Assembly (NCBI GenBank): GCA_020002185.1
Contig: CM034537.1
Location: 5,708,465 to 5,772,464 of the forward strand
Length of the DNA stretch: 64,000 nt
Source of the DNA: Paraescarpia echinospica
Taxonomy: Eukaryota > Annelida > Polychaeta > Sabellida > Siboglinidae
Direction: 5' to 3'
The position numbers were made by a program, and so were the translations under genes. Each line of letters opens with the position of its first letter. The stretch's first letter is position 1. Shown one piece after another: positions 9,522 to 20,165 of the stretch. Below the pieces are notes generated by a model. The model ran no database searches and was not told the DNA's origin. It saw only the letters and a list, made by a program, of their open reading frames with translations.

Positions 9522-10322
9522 GGACAGCTGCTCACCAAGGAAATAGAATAGTGGACAGTTGCTCACCCTTAAGAAAATTATAATTTCATTTCGGTATTTG
9601 GCGTCACTATTACAACAGCGATGTAATTTTGTGTAAACTTATGTTGTATCTCTCTTCCAGAAATCTACCATTACGCCAATAAAACAAAAGAAATTCTTTA
9701 TGGCCAGCTTTATAAAGCCAGTGAGTTAATTGCAACGGAGTCTAAGCTTGAGCTAATCCCCACTAACACAGACTAGGTAGATCTACAGCCGTTCAGACAA
9801 CAAAGAGGGTTATTTATGTCACGCCTTGCATTGACTAGATGGTGGAGATAACCACAATCACTGTCTAACTGATCTTCTTGTTTTTTGCCTGTCGTTGACA
9901 TTGTTTATAAGTTATAGATTAACATTGTGTTTGTGAACTGCGATTACTGATGCGGGGTCCTATTATCGCTCACCACAAACATGCCGATCTTGTAAAACAA
10001 ACTGCAAATCTATATTTAGATTTAAGATAATGTCAATGTATACACACGTGTTATTTAATTAATGCTTGTAGATGTTACAATTAGAACACATTATAAATAA
10101 ATACACAACGCCTGCATTTTTGTCATGAAACTGACAGGCTGAGGCTGAGCAACTGTCCGCTTTTTCATAAGGGTGAGCAACTGTCCATTTGTTTATTTCC
10201 TTGGTGAGCAACTGTTCACTTGTTATTTCTTTGGTGAGCAACTGTCCAGTGAGCAATTGTCTGGTGAGCAACTGTCCGGTGAGCAACTGTCCGGTGAGCA
10301 ACTGTCCGATGAGCAACTGTCC
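9522..10322. mobile_element. Nested element N1 with ends made of 15-bp motif arrays (copy 1)
   Basis: The left end carries two units of GGACAG(T/C)TGCTCACC (9522 and 9553). The right end (10146-10322) carries about nine inverse units of GGTGAGCAACTGTCC, several in perfect 15-bp tandem. The related element H1 lacks this segment entirely, which defines N1 as an insertion of about 800 bp. A candidate target duplication is CTGTTTTC (9506-9513) versus CTGTTTTT (10329-10336). Tandem 15-bp units in inverted ends recall sea urchin TU and other foldback elements; that family link is inference. No coding capacity is seen in the 580-bp core. Confidence 0.72.
10146..10322 (+). repeat. 15-bp minisatellite forming the N1 right end (copy 1)
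   Basis: Units of TGAGCAACTGTCCGG. The outer units (10240-10322) are contiguous at 15 bp, while the inner ones are spaced by T-rich linkers. Copy 2 has exactly one more unit. Confidence 0.92.
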
Positions 10323-10710
10323 GAACACCTGTTTTTCAATCCATTCTACTTCATGATTGACCCGTTCAACCCTACATACTTGTGCATGCAATATCATTGA
10401 TAGACTTGGTAGGTCCCAGTAACGCATCTGTAATTATAATTGAAATCTTATTGGTGTAATTGTAATTGATTTGAAAATATTAGAATTGTAATTGAAATGA
10501 CAAATGAAAAGTAATTGTAATTGATTTGATTTTTTGTAATTGGACCCAGCTCTGGTTTCGAGAATGCATGCCAAAATGTCAGACTTGGGGCATCAGAACT
10601 TTGAGGTTCCCTTGAAGTTGATACGACAATGCAGGAGGTACGGGAAGATTCATGTCAGAATAGAATAAACTCCTCCGGGTCTTCTCCTCAGCTCTCATGC
10701 ATAATGAAAG

Positions 10711-11070
10711 CTAGCCCGCACTGGTTAATGTGATCTGTGAAGTGCTGGATTCTCCTCTTGGTTGCTCTAACTTTCTGCTATCTGTGTTATTGAATAAGTT
10801 GTTTTGCTTGATTGGTGTGGTCAGGTAGAAGGCGTTCAAATTCAGCATATTTCCCACGTTACTCATATCCCTTCGATTCAAGCTCTCCAAGCATCCTTTG
10901 TTGTCCAAAGGAATAGAGTCCTCACGCTCTTTTTCAAAAAGGCATTCTCTGTTCATCAATGCTTCCAAAAAATTCCTAAGTTGACGTCGACAACATTCCT
11001 GGTATGCATAGCATTCTTCAGAGCACTTCGTTGTCATCGTCGTCGTTATTATCACTGGTAAGTTCCCCAA
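10711..11070 (-). CDS. Hypothetical cysteine-rich ORF, 119 codons (copy 1)
   Basis: Open from ATG at 11070 to TAG at 10711. The N-terminal part reads TTKCSEECYAYQECCRRQL, giving C-x3-C-x5-CC, followed by two further single cysteines; the rest is polar and rich in N, S and T. I see no membrane segment and no clear signal peptide, and I recognise no family. The ORF could be one exon of a longer gene. In copy 2 a 91-bp deletion (equivalent to 11020-11110) removes the N-terminal cysteine region and shortens it to 85 codons, which argues that at least one copy is not under constraint. The plus-strand ORF on the same bases (10804-11061) is probably a shadow. Confidence 0.35.
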   Translation of the reverse strand: MGNLPVIITTTMTTKCSEECYAYQECCRRQLRNFLEALMNRECLFEKEREDSIPLDNKGCLESLNRRDMSNVGNMLNLNAFYLTTPIKQNNLFNNTDSRKLEQPRGESSTSQITLTSAG

Positions 11071-11115
11071 CTACTCAGGTAATCTCCGGGCCATCCACTG
11101 TCCAGCATTCTAAAA

Positions 11116-11304
11116 GGTGCTGAGGCTGATCATATCACAAACTCCCTTTGCCCTTGTGTTGACATGCTCATGGGCTTGACCAATCGGTATGATGGAGAAC
11201 CGTTAACTGCTCCTCGTTATCACCTACTGGCTGCCCGGCCTACTGACCCTCATCATGTCACTCATCTTGCATGCTCGGAAGAAACACATCAAGGTCTCAA
11301 ATAA
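11116..11304 (+). CDS. Coding-like ORF fragment, unknown (copy 1)
   Basis: An open frame reading GAEADHITNSLCPCVDMLMG and onward to a TAA at about 11302, with ordinary amino-acid composition. A further patch in the same frame, 11355-11491, reads ELSRAATAIHLQEATQFHY and onward. I recognise no family. The minus strand is also open between about 11343 and 11520, so strand is uncertain. It is likely a decayed coding segment or chance. Confidence 0.25.
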   Translation, partial: GAEADHITNSLCPCVDMLMGLTNRYDGEPLTAPRYHLLAARPTDPHHVTHLACSEETHQGLK

Positions 11305-11669
11305 AGAAGGGAATCCACCAAACATAATTGGAACTTATGCACCAGTAACCAGCATGGTATGACTACAGAACTCTCTCGTGCAGCCACGGCGATCCATCTT
11401 CAAGAGGCAACTCAGTTCCACTATCCTTTTGCATCCGCAAAGATTATCCAGTATAACAACTATCACTTTGTGAAGGTACAGTATGGCTGCTGACACATTC
11501 TTAGTGATCCTGGTTTCGGTTAGAACATCAGGCCATCTAGAACAAACCTTCCATCATGGCCCACAAAGTCAGTTCAATATGCATGCATCCTAGCATCACA
11601 ACAAACTTGTCTTCATTGAGAGTTTCTGGGAGTGTCAATTGATTATCTGTTGGAATGTCTTAAACAGGT

Positions 11670-11888
11670 TCATCCACCACCAGCATCGGGATGTGTTGCG
11701 GGTTGAGGTGCTTGGTACTGTCTTGCTAGAATCATGTCTAGAACAGATGCTTTGTTGTGAAAAATTGGCGAACGGGCTTCAGTGTATTTAATTGATCTTC
11801 CAACAACATCGAGTACGAGGACCACATGACCAGAACCTGCGTCCGCTTCTGGCCCTCCACGAAGCTCCTGAAGTACCGTATCAATCAA
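11670..11888 (-). CDS. Coding-like ORF, 72 codons, unknown (copy 1)
   Basis: It reads TVLQELRGGPEADAGSGHVV, LVLDVVGRSIKYTEARSPIF and onward, ending PDAGGG before a stop. Composition is globular and the same frame is kept in copy 2 (29727-29945). The frame is open upstream of the ATG for a few codons, so it may be an exon. I recognise no family. Confidence 0.28.
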   Translation of the reverse strand: MIDTVLQELRGGPEADAGSGHVVLVLDVVGRSIKYTEARSPIFHNKASVLDMILARQYQAPQPATHPDAGGG

Positions 11889-12027
11889 TGCTACTTCATT
11901 TTTAGGCCCGGTTCACGTTGTTTGCTTAAAAGTACACCATGATACAGATCAATATGGAATATAAGTCACTTTCTCTCATATACTATCAGTTGTATTATTT
12001 ATTTGTTTTGTTTGGAAGGAGCTTTGT

Positions 12028-12545
12028 GTTTCTTCTTCAATTTAATCTAGGATAGGCGATATTTAGTCCTAAATTTATTGGTTATGGGGAGAAATAGTGA
12101 AGGAAATTAACATTAGAATAACAAGATTTTATAGTTTTTCACAAATAACATCAATATAGTTCTTATTACGCACAAATTACATAATCCAATAGCTGCTACT
12201 CCTCATTTCAAATCTGTAGATATATGTTGGTGTAGGATGAAAGGTTCATAAATCATGGCCATTTTATGAACCTTTCATCAGGTGGCAACAATTAACAGGC
12301 AAAGCGAGTTATTTTCTGTACTTTCAATTCTTTATTGCTAGGCAGGGTTTCTTTTGCAATTTAGTCTAGGTTAGGCGATGTTTAGAGTTAAGTTGATTGG
12401 CTAAGGGTGGAAATAGTTTGGAAATTTATCGTGAAAGTGACATGATTTTATGTTTTTTTGCAAATAATGTCAATATGGCTGCCTCCATGCAAAAATTCTA
12501 TGAACATAAATGTTGCTACTCTAAATTTGAATCCACAGAGATATA
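12028..12545 (-). repeat. Two tandem diverged copies of dispersed repeat D (copy 1)
   Basis: Copy Da (12028-12335) and copy Db (12350-12545) lie about 320 bp apart. Shared stretches are AATTTA(A/G)TCTAGG(A/T)TAGGCGAT and AAAT(A/T)ATGTCAATAT or close variants, plus GCTACTC near the end. The inverted relative is at 8300-8580. It may be a short interspersed or MITE-like family, but I see no clear termini. Confidence 0.72.
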
Positions 12546-12675
12546 ATGATTGTTGTACACTCAGATCAAAAATATTATTTATGCTCCAACCTATCAGGCG
12601 GCACTGAAAATTATAATTTTACAACAACTTCAAATGACTGAGGGTCTGGTGATCCCAATATTGACCCCACTATTA

Positions 12676-12676
<1 letters not shown>

Positions 12677-12710
<34 letters not shown>

Positions 12711-12742
12711 GTCTCTCTGTCCCTCTGTCCCTCTGTCCCTCT

Positions 12743-12830
<88 letters not shown>

Positions 12831-12900
12831 TCCCTCTCTCCCCCTCCCTCTCTGCCTCCCTCACTCCCTCTCTGCCCCCCCTCCCTCCCTCACTCCCTCT
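12677..12900 (+). repeat. TCTG/TC microsatellite, expanded (copy 1)
   Basis: (TCTG)n passes into TCCCTCTG units and then an almost pure (TC)n of about 80 bp, then CCCTC-rich sequence. Copy 2 is 63 bp shorter and lacks most of the pure TC run. Confidence 0.97.
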
Positions 12901-12939
12901 CATCCATCCAGAAGAAGAAGACCATGCTAACCAGAGGTA

Positions 12940-13386
12940 CAAGAAACAGCATATAACATGCTAATCCAACCAAAACTTGAGTATGCCTCTCCCATATGGA
13001 ATCCACCCACTGCCACCCAAATTAAACACCTTGAAAGAGTACAACACTGCTACCAGATTTGTCAAAAATGATCATAGACGCCAAAAAACTCAGCAGACCT
13101 AATAGCCACCCTTGGATGGCCAACTCTTGAACGACGATGCATTATCAAACAAGCAATGACATTTTCCAAAATATTAAATAACATAATCAACATGACAACC
13201 CCACCAGGTCTACTAATACAGTCAAAAAACAGTAGCCACTACATCAATACAGCAGTGTTCTCTTTCTATCCCCGAGCAGTTCGTATCTGGAATATGATCC
13301 CACCACAAATTTCAAACAGCAATCATGAACCTCCTCCCTTTCACCACACCCAATCACCTAAAAAATATACAAACAAACAAATAGCG
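12940..13386 (+). pseudogene. LINE ORF2 C-terminal relic (copy 1)
   Basis: Three frame patches together match the region downstream of the RT palm in CR1/Jockey-type LINEs: LIQPKLEYASPIWNP with ATQIKHLERVQ (12940-13066), ATRFVKNDHRR (about 13040-13075), then LIATLGWPTLERRCIIKQAM to FYPRAVRIWNMIPPQ (13099-13330), ending at a stop at 13387. L-(V/I)-x-P-x-LEYA-x-x-(V/I)-W and L-x-W-x-x-L-x-x-RR are standard signatures of that region. At least one frameshift and several stops mean it is dead. It is not collinear with the RT relic at 5126, so it is a separate insertion or a displaced part. Confidence 0.85.
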
Positions 13387-13389
13387 TGA

Positions 13390-13841
13390 ATATGTTTTAA
13401 AATAAAATTGACACACCTTAAAAGGGCGGGATAGACGTAGATAAAAAGTTTTGGACTCTTGATAAGCCAAAAGGCTTCCTTGTTCACATGCCATCTAGAG
13501 TTAATTTTCTGGATGGCAATCTTGTTTTTGTGGGTAGTTTAACAAGATTTATCTTGTTAAACTATCCACAACACATGCGCACAAACAATCACCACAAAAC
13601 TCCTGCGTTAGCTCAAGTTTGGGCTGTTTGGAGTAAATCACCTCAGACTACAATTACAGTATAATCTCGGAGATAAATAATACAAAGCTTTGTGTGGTAG
13701 TGATTACAAGTTTGAAAACTTCATTTGGATATGCTATTCTGGCACTTTACATAAAATTATACATTCAAAAGCAGAAAAACCTACATATATATATATATAT
13801 CCCAATAGCTCTTAGTGTATCCAATCCATAACAAAATTTAG
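13390..13841. other. Spacer with one strong hairpin
   Basis: No gene recognised. It contains the perfect 14-bp hairpin at 13535-13564 and a short TA run at about 13782-13800. Confidence 0.6.
13535..13564. repeat. Perfect 14-bp hairpin (copy 1)
   Basis: TAGTTTAACAAGAT, a 2-nt TT loop, then the exact reverse complement. A palindrome this tight could be the centre of an old inverted duplication or a small cruciform. Its context is not terminator-like. It is kept at 31530-31559. Confidence 0.9.
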
Positions 13842-14012
13842 TATACCCTAAATTAAAATTCATGTTTTTGAGACACTAATGACATAATTTTAATCAACAG
13901 TCAATCACTTTTGGGGACATTGGTCCACAAAATGTGCACAGAGCCAGCACACATTGTTCTGCTAAAAATAGATGTCTCCAAGTTGACATGTTGTGATGCA
14001 ATAGTCTGTTCC
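13842..14012 (-). repeat. Right arm of the long-distance inverted repeat (copy 1)
   Basis: Reverse-complement partner of 6975-7150. The satellite begins about 140 bp further on. The 96-codon minus ORF at 13901-14191 runs across this arm into the satellite and is not supported as a gene. Confidence 0.85.
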
Positions 14013-14151
14013 TTCAAAACAACCACATAACTGCTCCATGCTTCAGGTGACCAGAGCTGAGAAACACGAGTTCTAGGTTTTTTTGTCTTCAAATTGTGTC
14101 TGTACTTCGGCAACAAATGCACAGCGTTATGATTAGAGCGGCCAAGTGGTG

Positions 14152-17100
14152 TACAGAGTACAAACACATCCACAGTATCCTTGATCCTCAACTACACTTT
14201 CAACACATCCAGACTCCATGATCCTCAACCAGACTTGGTACTAACACCCTTTAATATCCATAATCCTCAAACATAGACAATATAAATATATATTTAATGT
14301 TCACAATACTAAACCACACAGAGTATCAATACATCAAAAGTGTCCTTGATCATCAACCACACAGCGTGTCCAACACCAACACATCTGCAGTGTTTACAAT
14401 ACTAAACCACACAGTGTCAACACCCCCCCAGTTTCCATGTTCTGAAATCAAACAGTCTCAACATATACACAGCATCATTGATCATCAACCACAGAGTATC
14501 GAGACATCCACCCTGTCCATGATCTTCAATCACACAGTATAAATACATCTGGAGTCTTCACAATAATACACAACACAGAGTACCAACACATACACAGTGT
14601 CCATGATCCTCAAACACAGTGACAAAACATCCACAGTGTACATGATCCTCAGTCAACAGTGTCCAACACATCCACAGTATCCATGATCATCAAGTACACA
14701 GAGTGTCCAATACATTTACACTGTCCATGATCTTCAAAGTACAGAATATCAATACATCTGCAGTTTTCACAATACTAAACCATGCAGAGTATCAACACCT
14801 CAATAGAGTCTATGATTTTCGACCACACAGAGTATCAATACATCCACAGCATCCTTGATCATCAACTACAGAGTATGAACTCATCAACAATGTCCATGAT
14901 CTTCAACCACACAAAGTATAAATAACTCCACAGTGTGCTAGTTCCTCAACCATACAATATCAAAACATCCAATCTCTGCGATCCTCAACCACCACATCCA
15001 CAGTGTCCATGATCGTAAACACATCCTTAGAATCCAAGATCTTCAATGATGCAGAGTGTCAACAAATCCGCAGTATCCATGATCATCAACTACACAGTTC
15101 CAAACACATACACAGTGTTTATAATCCTCAACCATACCGAGTATAAACATTTCCGCAGTGTCTTCGATCATCAACCACACAGTGTACATCACAACAGCAG
15201 TATCCTTCGTCATCAACAACAGTGTCCTTCATCTAAAGGGAGTATAAATACATCCATAATGTCCATGGTAATCAGTCACTCACGGTATGTACACACGCAC
15301 AGAGTCCTTGAATATTAATTACACAGTGTCCAAACACACCCACAATGTCCATGGGTTTCAACCACACAGAGTACCTACACATACTCAGTGTCCTTGGTCA
15401 TTAACCACGCAGAGTAGCTACACATCCACAGTGTCCCTGATCCTCAACCACACAGTGTTCAACACATCCACAATGTCCATGACCATCAACCACACAGTGT
15501 TCACATCACATACGCCATGTCATTCGCGATTACCCACACTGAGTACCTACACATCGACAGTATCCTTGACCCTCAACCACACAGTTTACATCACATCTGT
15601 CGTGTCCTTGATCATCAACCACACAGAGAATCAACAAATCCACAGTGTCCATAATCATCAACCACATAGAGTATAAACAAATCCACAGTGTGCTTTTTTC
15701 TCAACCATATAGTGTCAATACATCCAGTCACTATGATCCTCAGACATTCATCCACACATCCACAATATCCAAGGTCATCAACCACACAGACTATATACAT
15801 GTCCACAGCGCGTTTGGTCATTAACCACACAGTGTCCAAGATCATCAAGCACACAGGGTATCAACACATCCACCGTATCCTTGATCTTCAACCACACAGT
15901 GTACTACACTCTGCAATGACCTTGATCATCAATCACACAATGTTCATCATATCCGCATTGTCCTTGGTCATCAAACAGACAGAGTTCCAATACATCCACA
16001 ATGTCCTTGATCCTCAACTACACAGTGTCATCACTTCCAGTCTCCACGATCCTCAACCAGACAGAGTATTAACACATCCATAGTTTTCTTTATCTTCATC
16101 CACACAGTGTCCAAAACATAAGCAGTGTCCTTGATTATCAATCACACAGTGCAGATAACATCTGCTGTGTCCATGATCATCGACCTGACACACTATCAAC
16201 ACATCCACAGTTACCTTAATCCTCAATTACACAGCGTCAAGACACCCACTCTCCGTTATCCTCAATCAGACAGAGTATTAACTCATCCATTGTGTCTACG
16301 ATCTTTTACAACAGAGTGTCCATACATCCACAGCATTCGCATCAACAACAGAGAAAGGACACATCAACACTGTCCATGATCGTCAACCAATAAGAGTATC
16401 AATACATATGCAGGGTTCATAATACTTAACCACACAGAGTAACAACACATCCATAAAGTCTATGATGTTCGACCAACCAGAGTATAAATATAAACACATC
16501 ATCCTTGATCATCAAACACAGGGTATCAAGACATCAACTGTGTCCATCACCTTCAACGAAACGGAGTATCAATACATCTGCTGTGTTCACAATACTAAAC
16601 CACACAGAGTATCAACACATTGCCAATGCCCATGATCCTCGATCTCACAGAGTATCAATACATCTACAGGGTTCACAATTCGAAACCACACAAAGTGTCA
16701 ACACAACCAAAATGTACATGATCCTCAGTCAACAGTGTCAACACATCCACATTATCCATGAACATCAACCACACAGTGTCCAACACATTCACACTGTCCA
16801 TGATCTTCAAACACACAGAACATCAATACATCTATAGTATTCTCAATAGTAAACCACGCGGAGTATCAACACATCCATGGAGTCTATGATTTTCAATACA
16901 TCCACAGCATCCTTGATCATCAACTACAGAATATGAACCCATCAACAGTGTCCATGATCTTCAACCACACAGAGTATAAACAACTCCACACTGTGCTTGT
17001 TCCTCAACTATACAATGTCAACACATACAATCTCTGCAAACCTCAACCAGCACATCCACAGTGTCCATGATCATGAACCACACAGTGTAAACACCTCCTT

Positions 17101-19788
17101 AGAATCCAAAATCTTCAATGACACAGTGTCAACACAACCGCACTCTCCATGTTCATCAACTGTGTCAACAAAACCAATCTGCATGATCCTCAACCAGACA
17201 GGGTATTAACACATCCATAGTGTCCACGATAATCAACCACACGGAGTACCTACATAACCACAGTGTCCTTCGTGATTAACCACAGTGAGTACCTATACAT
17301 CGAAGTGTCCTTGACCCTCAACTACACAGTTTTCATCACATCCGCCGTGTCCTTGATCATCAATCACGCAGAATATCAATACATCCTTGATCCTCTATTT
17401 CACAGTTGCCAACATATCTGCAATGTTCTTGATCATCAATCGCACAGTATTCATAACATCCGCAGTGTTATTGATCATCAACCAGATATTGCGCTATGCA
17501 TCCACATTATCCACGATCATCAACCAGTCAGCGTACCAACACATTCACAGTGTCACTGTTTCTCAACTACACAGTGTCAACACATCCAGTCTTCATAATC
17601 CTTAACGACACATAGTATCTATCAGTATATCCACAATGTCCAAGATCATCAACCAGGCAGAGTATCAACACATCACAATATTAAACCATACAGAGTATCA
17701 ATACATCTACATCCACCCTGTCCATGATCTCCAATCACACAGAGTATAAATACATCTGAAGTTTTTACAATAATACACCACACAGAGTACCAACACGTAC
17801 ACAGAGTCCATGATCCTCAACCACAGTGACAACACATCCATAGTGTACATGATCCTCAGTCAACAGTGTCCAACACATCCACAGTATCCATGATTATCAA
17901 GTACACAGAGTGTTCAACACATTTACACTGTCCATGGTCTTTAACCACACAGAATATCAATACATCTGCAGTTTTCACAATACTAAACCACGCAGAGTAT
18001 CAACACCTCAATAGAGTATGATTTTCAACCACACAGAGTATCAATACATCCACAGCATCCTTGATCATCAACTTACAGTGTATGAACTCATCAACAATGT
18101 CCATGATCTTCAACCACACAAAGTATAAACAACTCCACAGTGTGCTTGTTCCTCAACCATACAATGTCAACACATCCAATCTCTGCGATCCTCAACCACC
18201 ACATCCACAATGTCAGAGTCCTTGAATATTAATTACACAGTGTCCAAACACACCCACAATGTCCATGGGTTTCAACCACACAGAGTACCTACACATCCTC
18301 AGTGTCCTTGATCATTAACCACGCAGAGTATCTACACATCCACAGTGTCCCTGATCCTCAACCACACAGTGTTCAACACATCCACAATGTCCATGGCCAT
18401 CAACCACACAATGTTCACATCACATACGCCGTGTCATTCGCGATTACCCAAACTGAGTACCTACACATCGACAGTATACTTGACCCTCAACCACACAGTT
18501 TACATCACATCTGCCGTGTCCTTAATCTTCAACCACACGGAGAATCAACAAATCCACAGTGTCCATAATCATCAACCACATAGAGTATAAACAAATCCAC
18601 AGTGTGCTTTTTCCTCAACCATATAGTGTCAATACATCCAGTCACTATGATCCTCAGACATTCATCCACACATCCACAATATCCATGGTCATGAACCACA
18701 CAGAGTATATACATGTCCACAGCGCCTTTGGTCATTAACCACACAGTGTCATAGATTATGAAGCACACAGGGTATCAACACATCCACCGTATCCTTGATC
18801 TTCAACCATACAGTGTACATCACTCCGCAATGACCTTGATCATCAATCACAATGTTCATCATATCCGCATTGTCCATGGTCATCAAACAGACAGAGTTCC
18901 AATACATCCACAATGTCCTTGATCCTCAACTACACAGTGTCACCACTTCCAGTCTCCACGATCCTCAACCAGACGGAGTATTAACACATCCATAGTTTTC
19001 TTCATCTTCAACCACACAGTGTCCAAAACATAAGCAGTGTCTTTGGTTATCAATTACACAGTGCAGATAACATCTGCTTTGTCCATGATCATCAACCTGA
19101 CACACTATCCCCACATCCACAGTTACCTTGATCCTCAATTACACAGCGTCAAGACACCCACTCTCTGTTATCCTCAATCAGACAGAGTATTAACTCATCC
19201 ATAGTGTCTACGATCTTATACAACAGAGTGTCCATACATCCACAGCATTCGCATCAACAACAGAGAATGGACACAGCAACACTGTCCATGATCGTCAACC
19301 AATAAGAGTATCAACACATATGCAGGGTTCATAATACTTAACCACACAGAGTAACAACACATCCATAAAGTCTATGATGTTCGACCAAACAGAGTATATA
19401 TATAAACACATCATCCTTGATCATCAAACACAGGATATCAAGACATCAACTGTGTCCATCACCTTCAACGAAACGGAGTATCAATACATCTGCTGTGTTC
19501 ACAATACTAAACCACACAGAGTATCAACACATTGCCAATGCCCATGATCCTCGATCACACAGAGTATCAATACATATACAGGGTTCACAATTCGAAACCA
19601 CACAAAGTGTCAACACAACCAAAATGTACATGATCCTCAGTCAACAGTGTCAACACATCCACATTATCCATGAACATCAACCACACAGTGTCCAACACAT
19701 TCACACTGTCCATGATCTTCAAACACAGAACATCAATACATCTATAGTATTCACAATAGTAAACCATGCAGAGTATCAACACATCCAT
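14152..19788 (+). repeat. Satellite array 2, 43-bp monomer
   Basis: About 5.6 kb of monomers in the same orientation as arrays 1 and 3. The left 2.7 kb (to about 16840) runs in register with array 3 (offset 17,994). Relative to array 3 it then has internal losses: about 190 bp near 17665 and a larger deletion at about 18210 that fuses TCCACAATGT to CAGAGTCCTTG and removes a higher-order landmark. The right end, from about 18208, matches the right ends of arrays 1 and 3. A representative clean monomer is 18301-18343 (43 bp). Confidence 0.95.
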
Positions 19789-19815
19789 GGAGTCTATTCG
19801 CCCTCCTGAAGATGT

Positions 19816-20165
19816 CTATGTCTGCTTATGGATGAGTCGATGTGGAAATATGGTACCTGTTACCACAAGGTTGTTTAATCCATGAAGTCAATTAGTCTTT
19901 CTCTATTTTTGTTCACCAATTCCATGGCTTCCCATTATGTCTTCATAGCCCTCATTGTCTTCTCCCAACTTTGGCATTTAGGTCCCCCATTACTTTTAGC
20001 ATGTCATATTAATGTACATTGCCCACAACTGACTGCAACTGTTCGTAGAACTGGTCTTTCTCCTCGTCACTTGTTTCATTTATTGGTGCATGTTTGTATG
20101 ATTGATAGTTTCACAGGCAGGGCAGTAAATAGACTCTTACAAACACAATCAATATGGGCATATAT
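19816..20165 (-). pseudogene. LINE endonuclease domain relic (copy 2)
   Basis: Same frames, stops and frameshifts as the relic at 1841-2190, including GDLNAKVG and FPHRLIHK. Shared lesions show that decay preceded duplication. Confidence 0.82.

Larger units (their letters stand above)
8861..10554 (+). mobile_element. Non-autonomous hAT element H2 with perfect 8-bp target duplication (copy 1)
   Basis: The termini are CAGGGCTGGGTCAAATTAC at 8861 and its inverted partner ending at 10554, whose reverse complement is CAGAGCTGGGTCCAATTAC. Both sides are flanked by the identical octamer GTTTCGAG (8853-8860 and 10555-10562). CAG-starting inverted termini and 8-bp duplications are hallmarks of the hAT superfamily. 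The subterminal regions are rich in AATTAC/GTAATT motifs. No transposase ORF is present, so it depended on another element. N1 (9522-10322) is nested inside. The same element and octamers occur in copy 2, so insertion preceded duplication of the block. Confidence 0.92.
1814..14151 (+). repeat. Mosaic segmental duplicon, copy 1
   Basis: A 12.3-kb non-satellite block that recurs almost unchanged at 19789-32146 and, truncated by a gap, at 38327-41675. Landmarks stay in order with offsets of 17,975 to 18,175 bp. The block is a patchwork of decayed LINE, hAT and foldback-like elements described in separate entries. Compared with copy 2, copy 1 lacks a 123-bp segment at 5878/5879, has 46 extra bases at 6825-6870, has 91 extra bases at 11020-11110, and has about 63 bp more TC tract near 12750. 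Shared decay (stops, frameshifts, insertions) shows that the elements were dead before the block was duplicated. Confidence 0.93.

Noticed and set aside
10173..10400. Repeat protein ORF with (S)GEQL units, or GQLLT units on the other strand
   Set aside because: Generated by the 15-bp N1 end repeat, which is divisible by three and so stays open. It lies inside a non-coding transposon end, and similar openness exists on both strands.
12550..12930. 126-codon serine/leucine/proline-rich ORF and the arginine/glutamate-rich minus ORF
   Set aside because: Translation of a TC microsatellite.
13901..14191. 96-codon minus ORF across the mosaic-satellite junction
   Set aside because: It starts inside satellite and runs through an inverted repeat arm, so it is unlikely to be a gene.
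14152..19788. Satellite arrays as a possible CRISPR array or repeat-spacer system
   Set aside because: Monomers are contiguous with no unique spacers, and the sequence context is eukaryotic.
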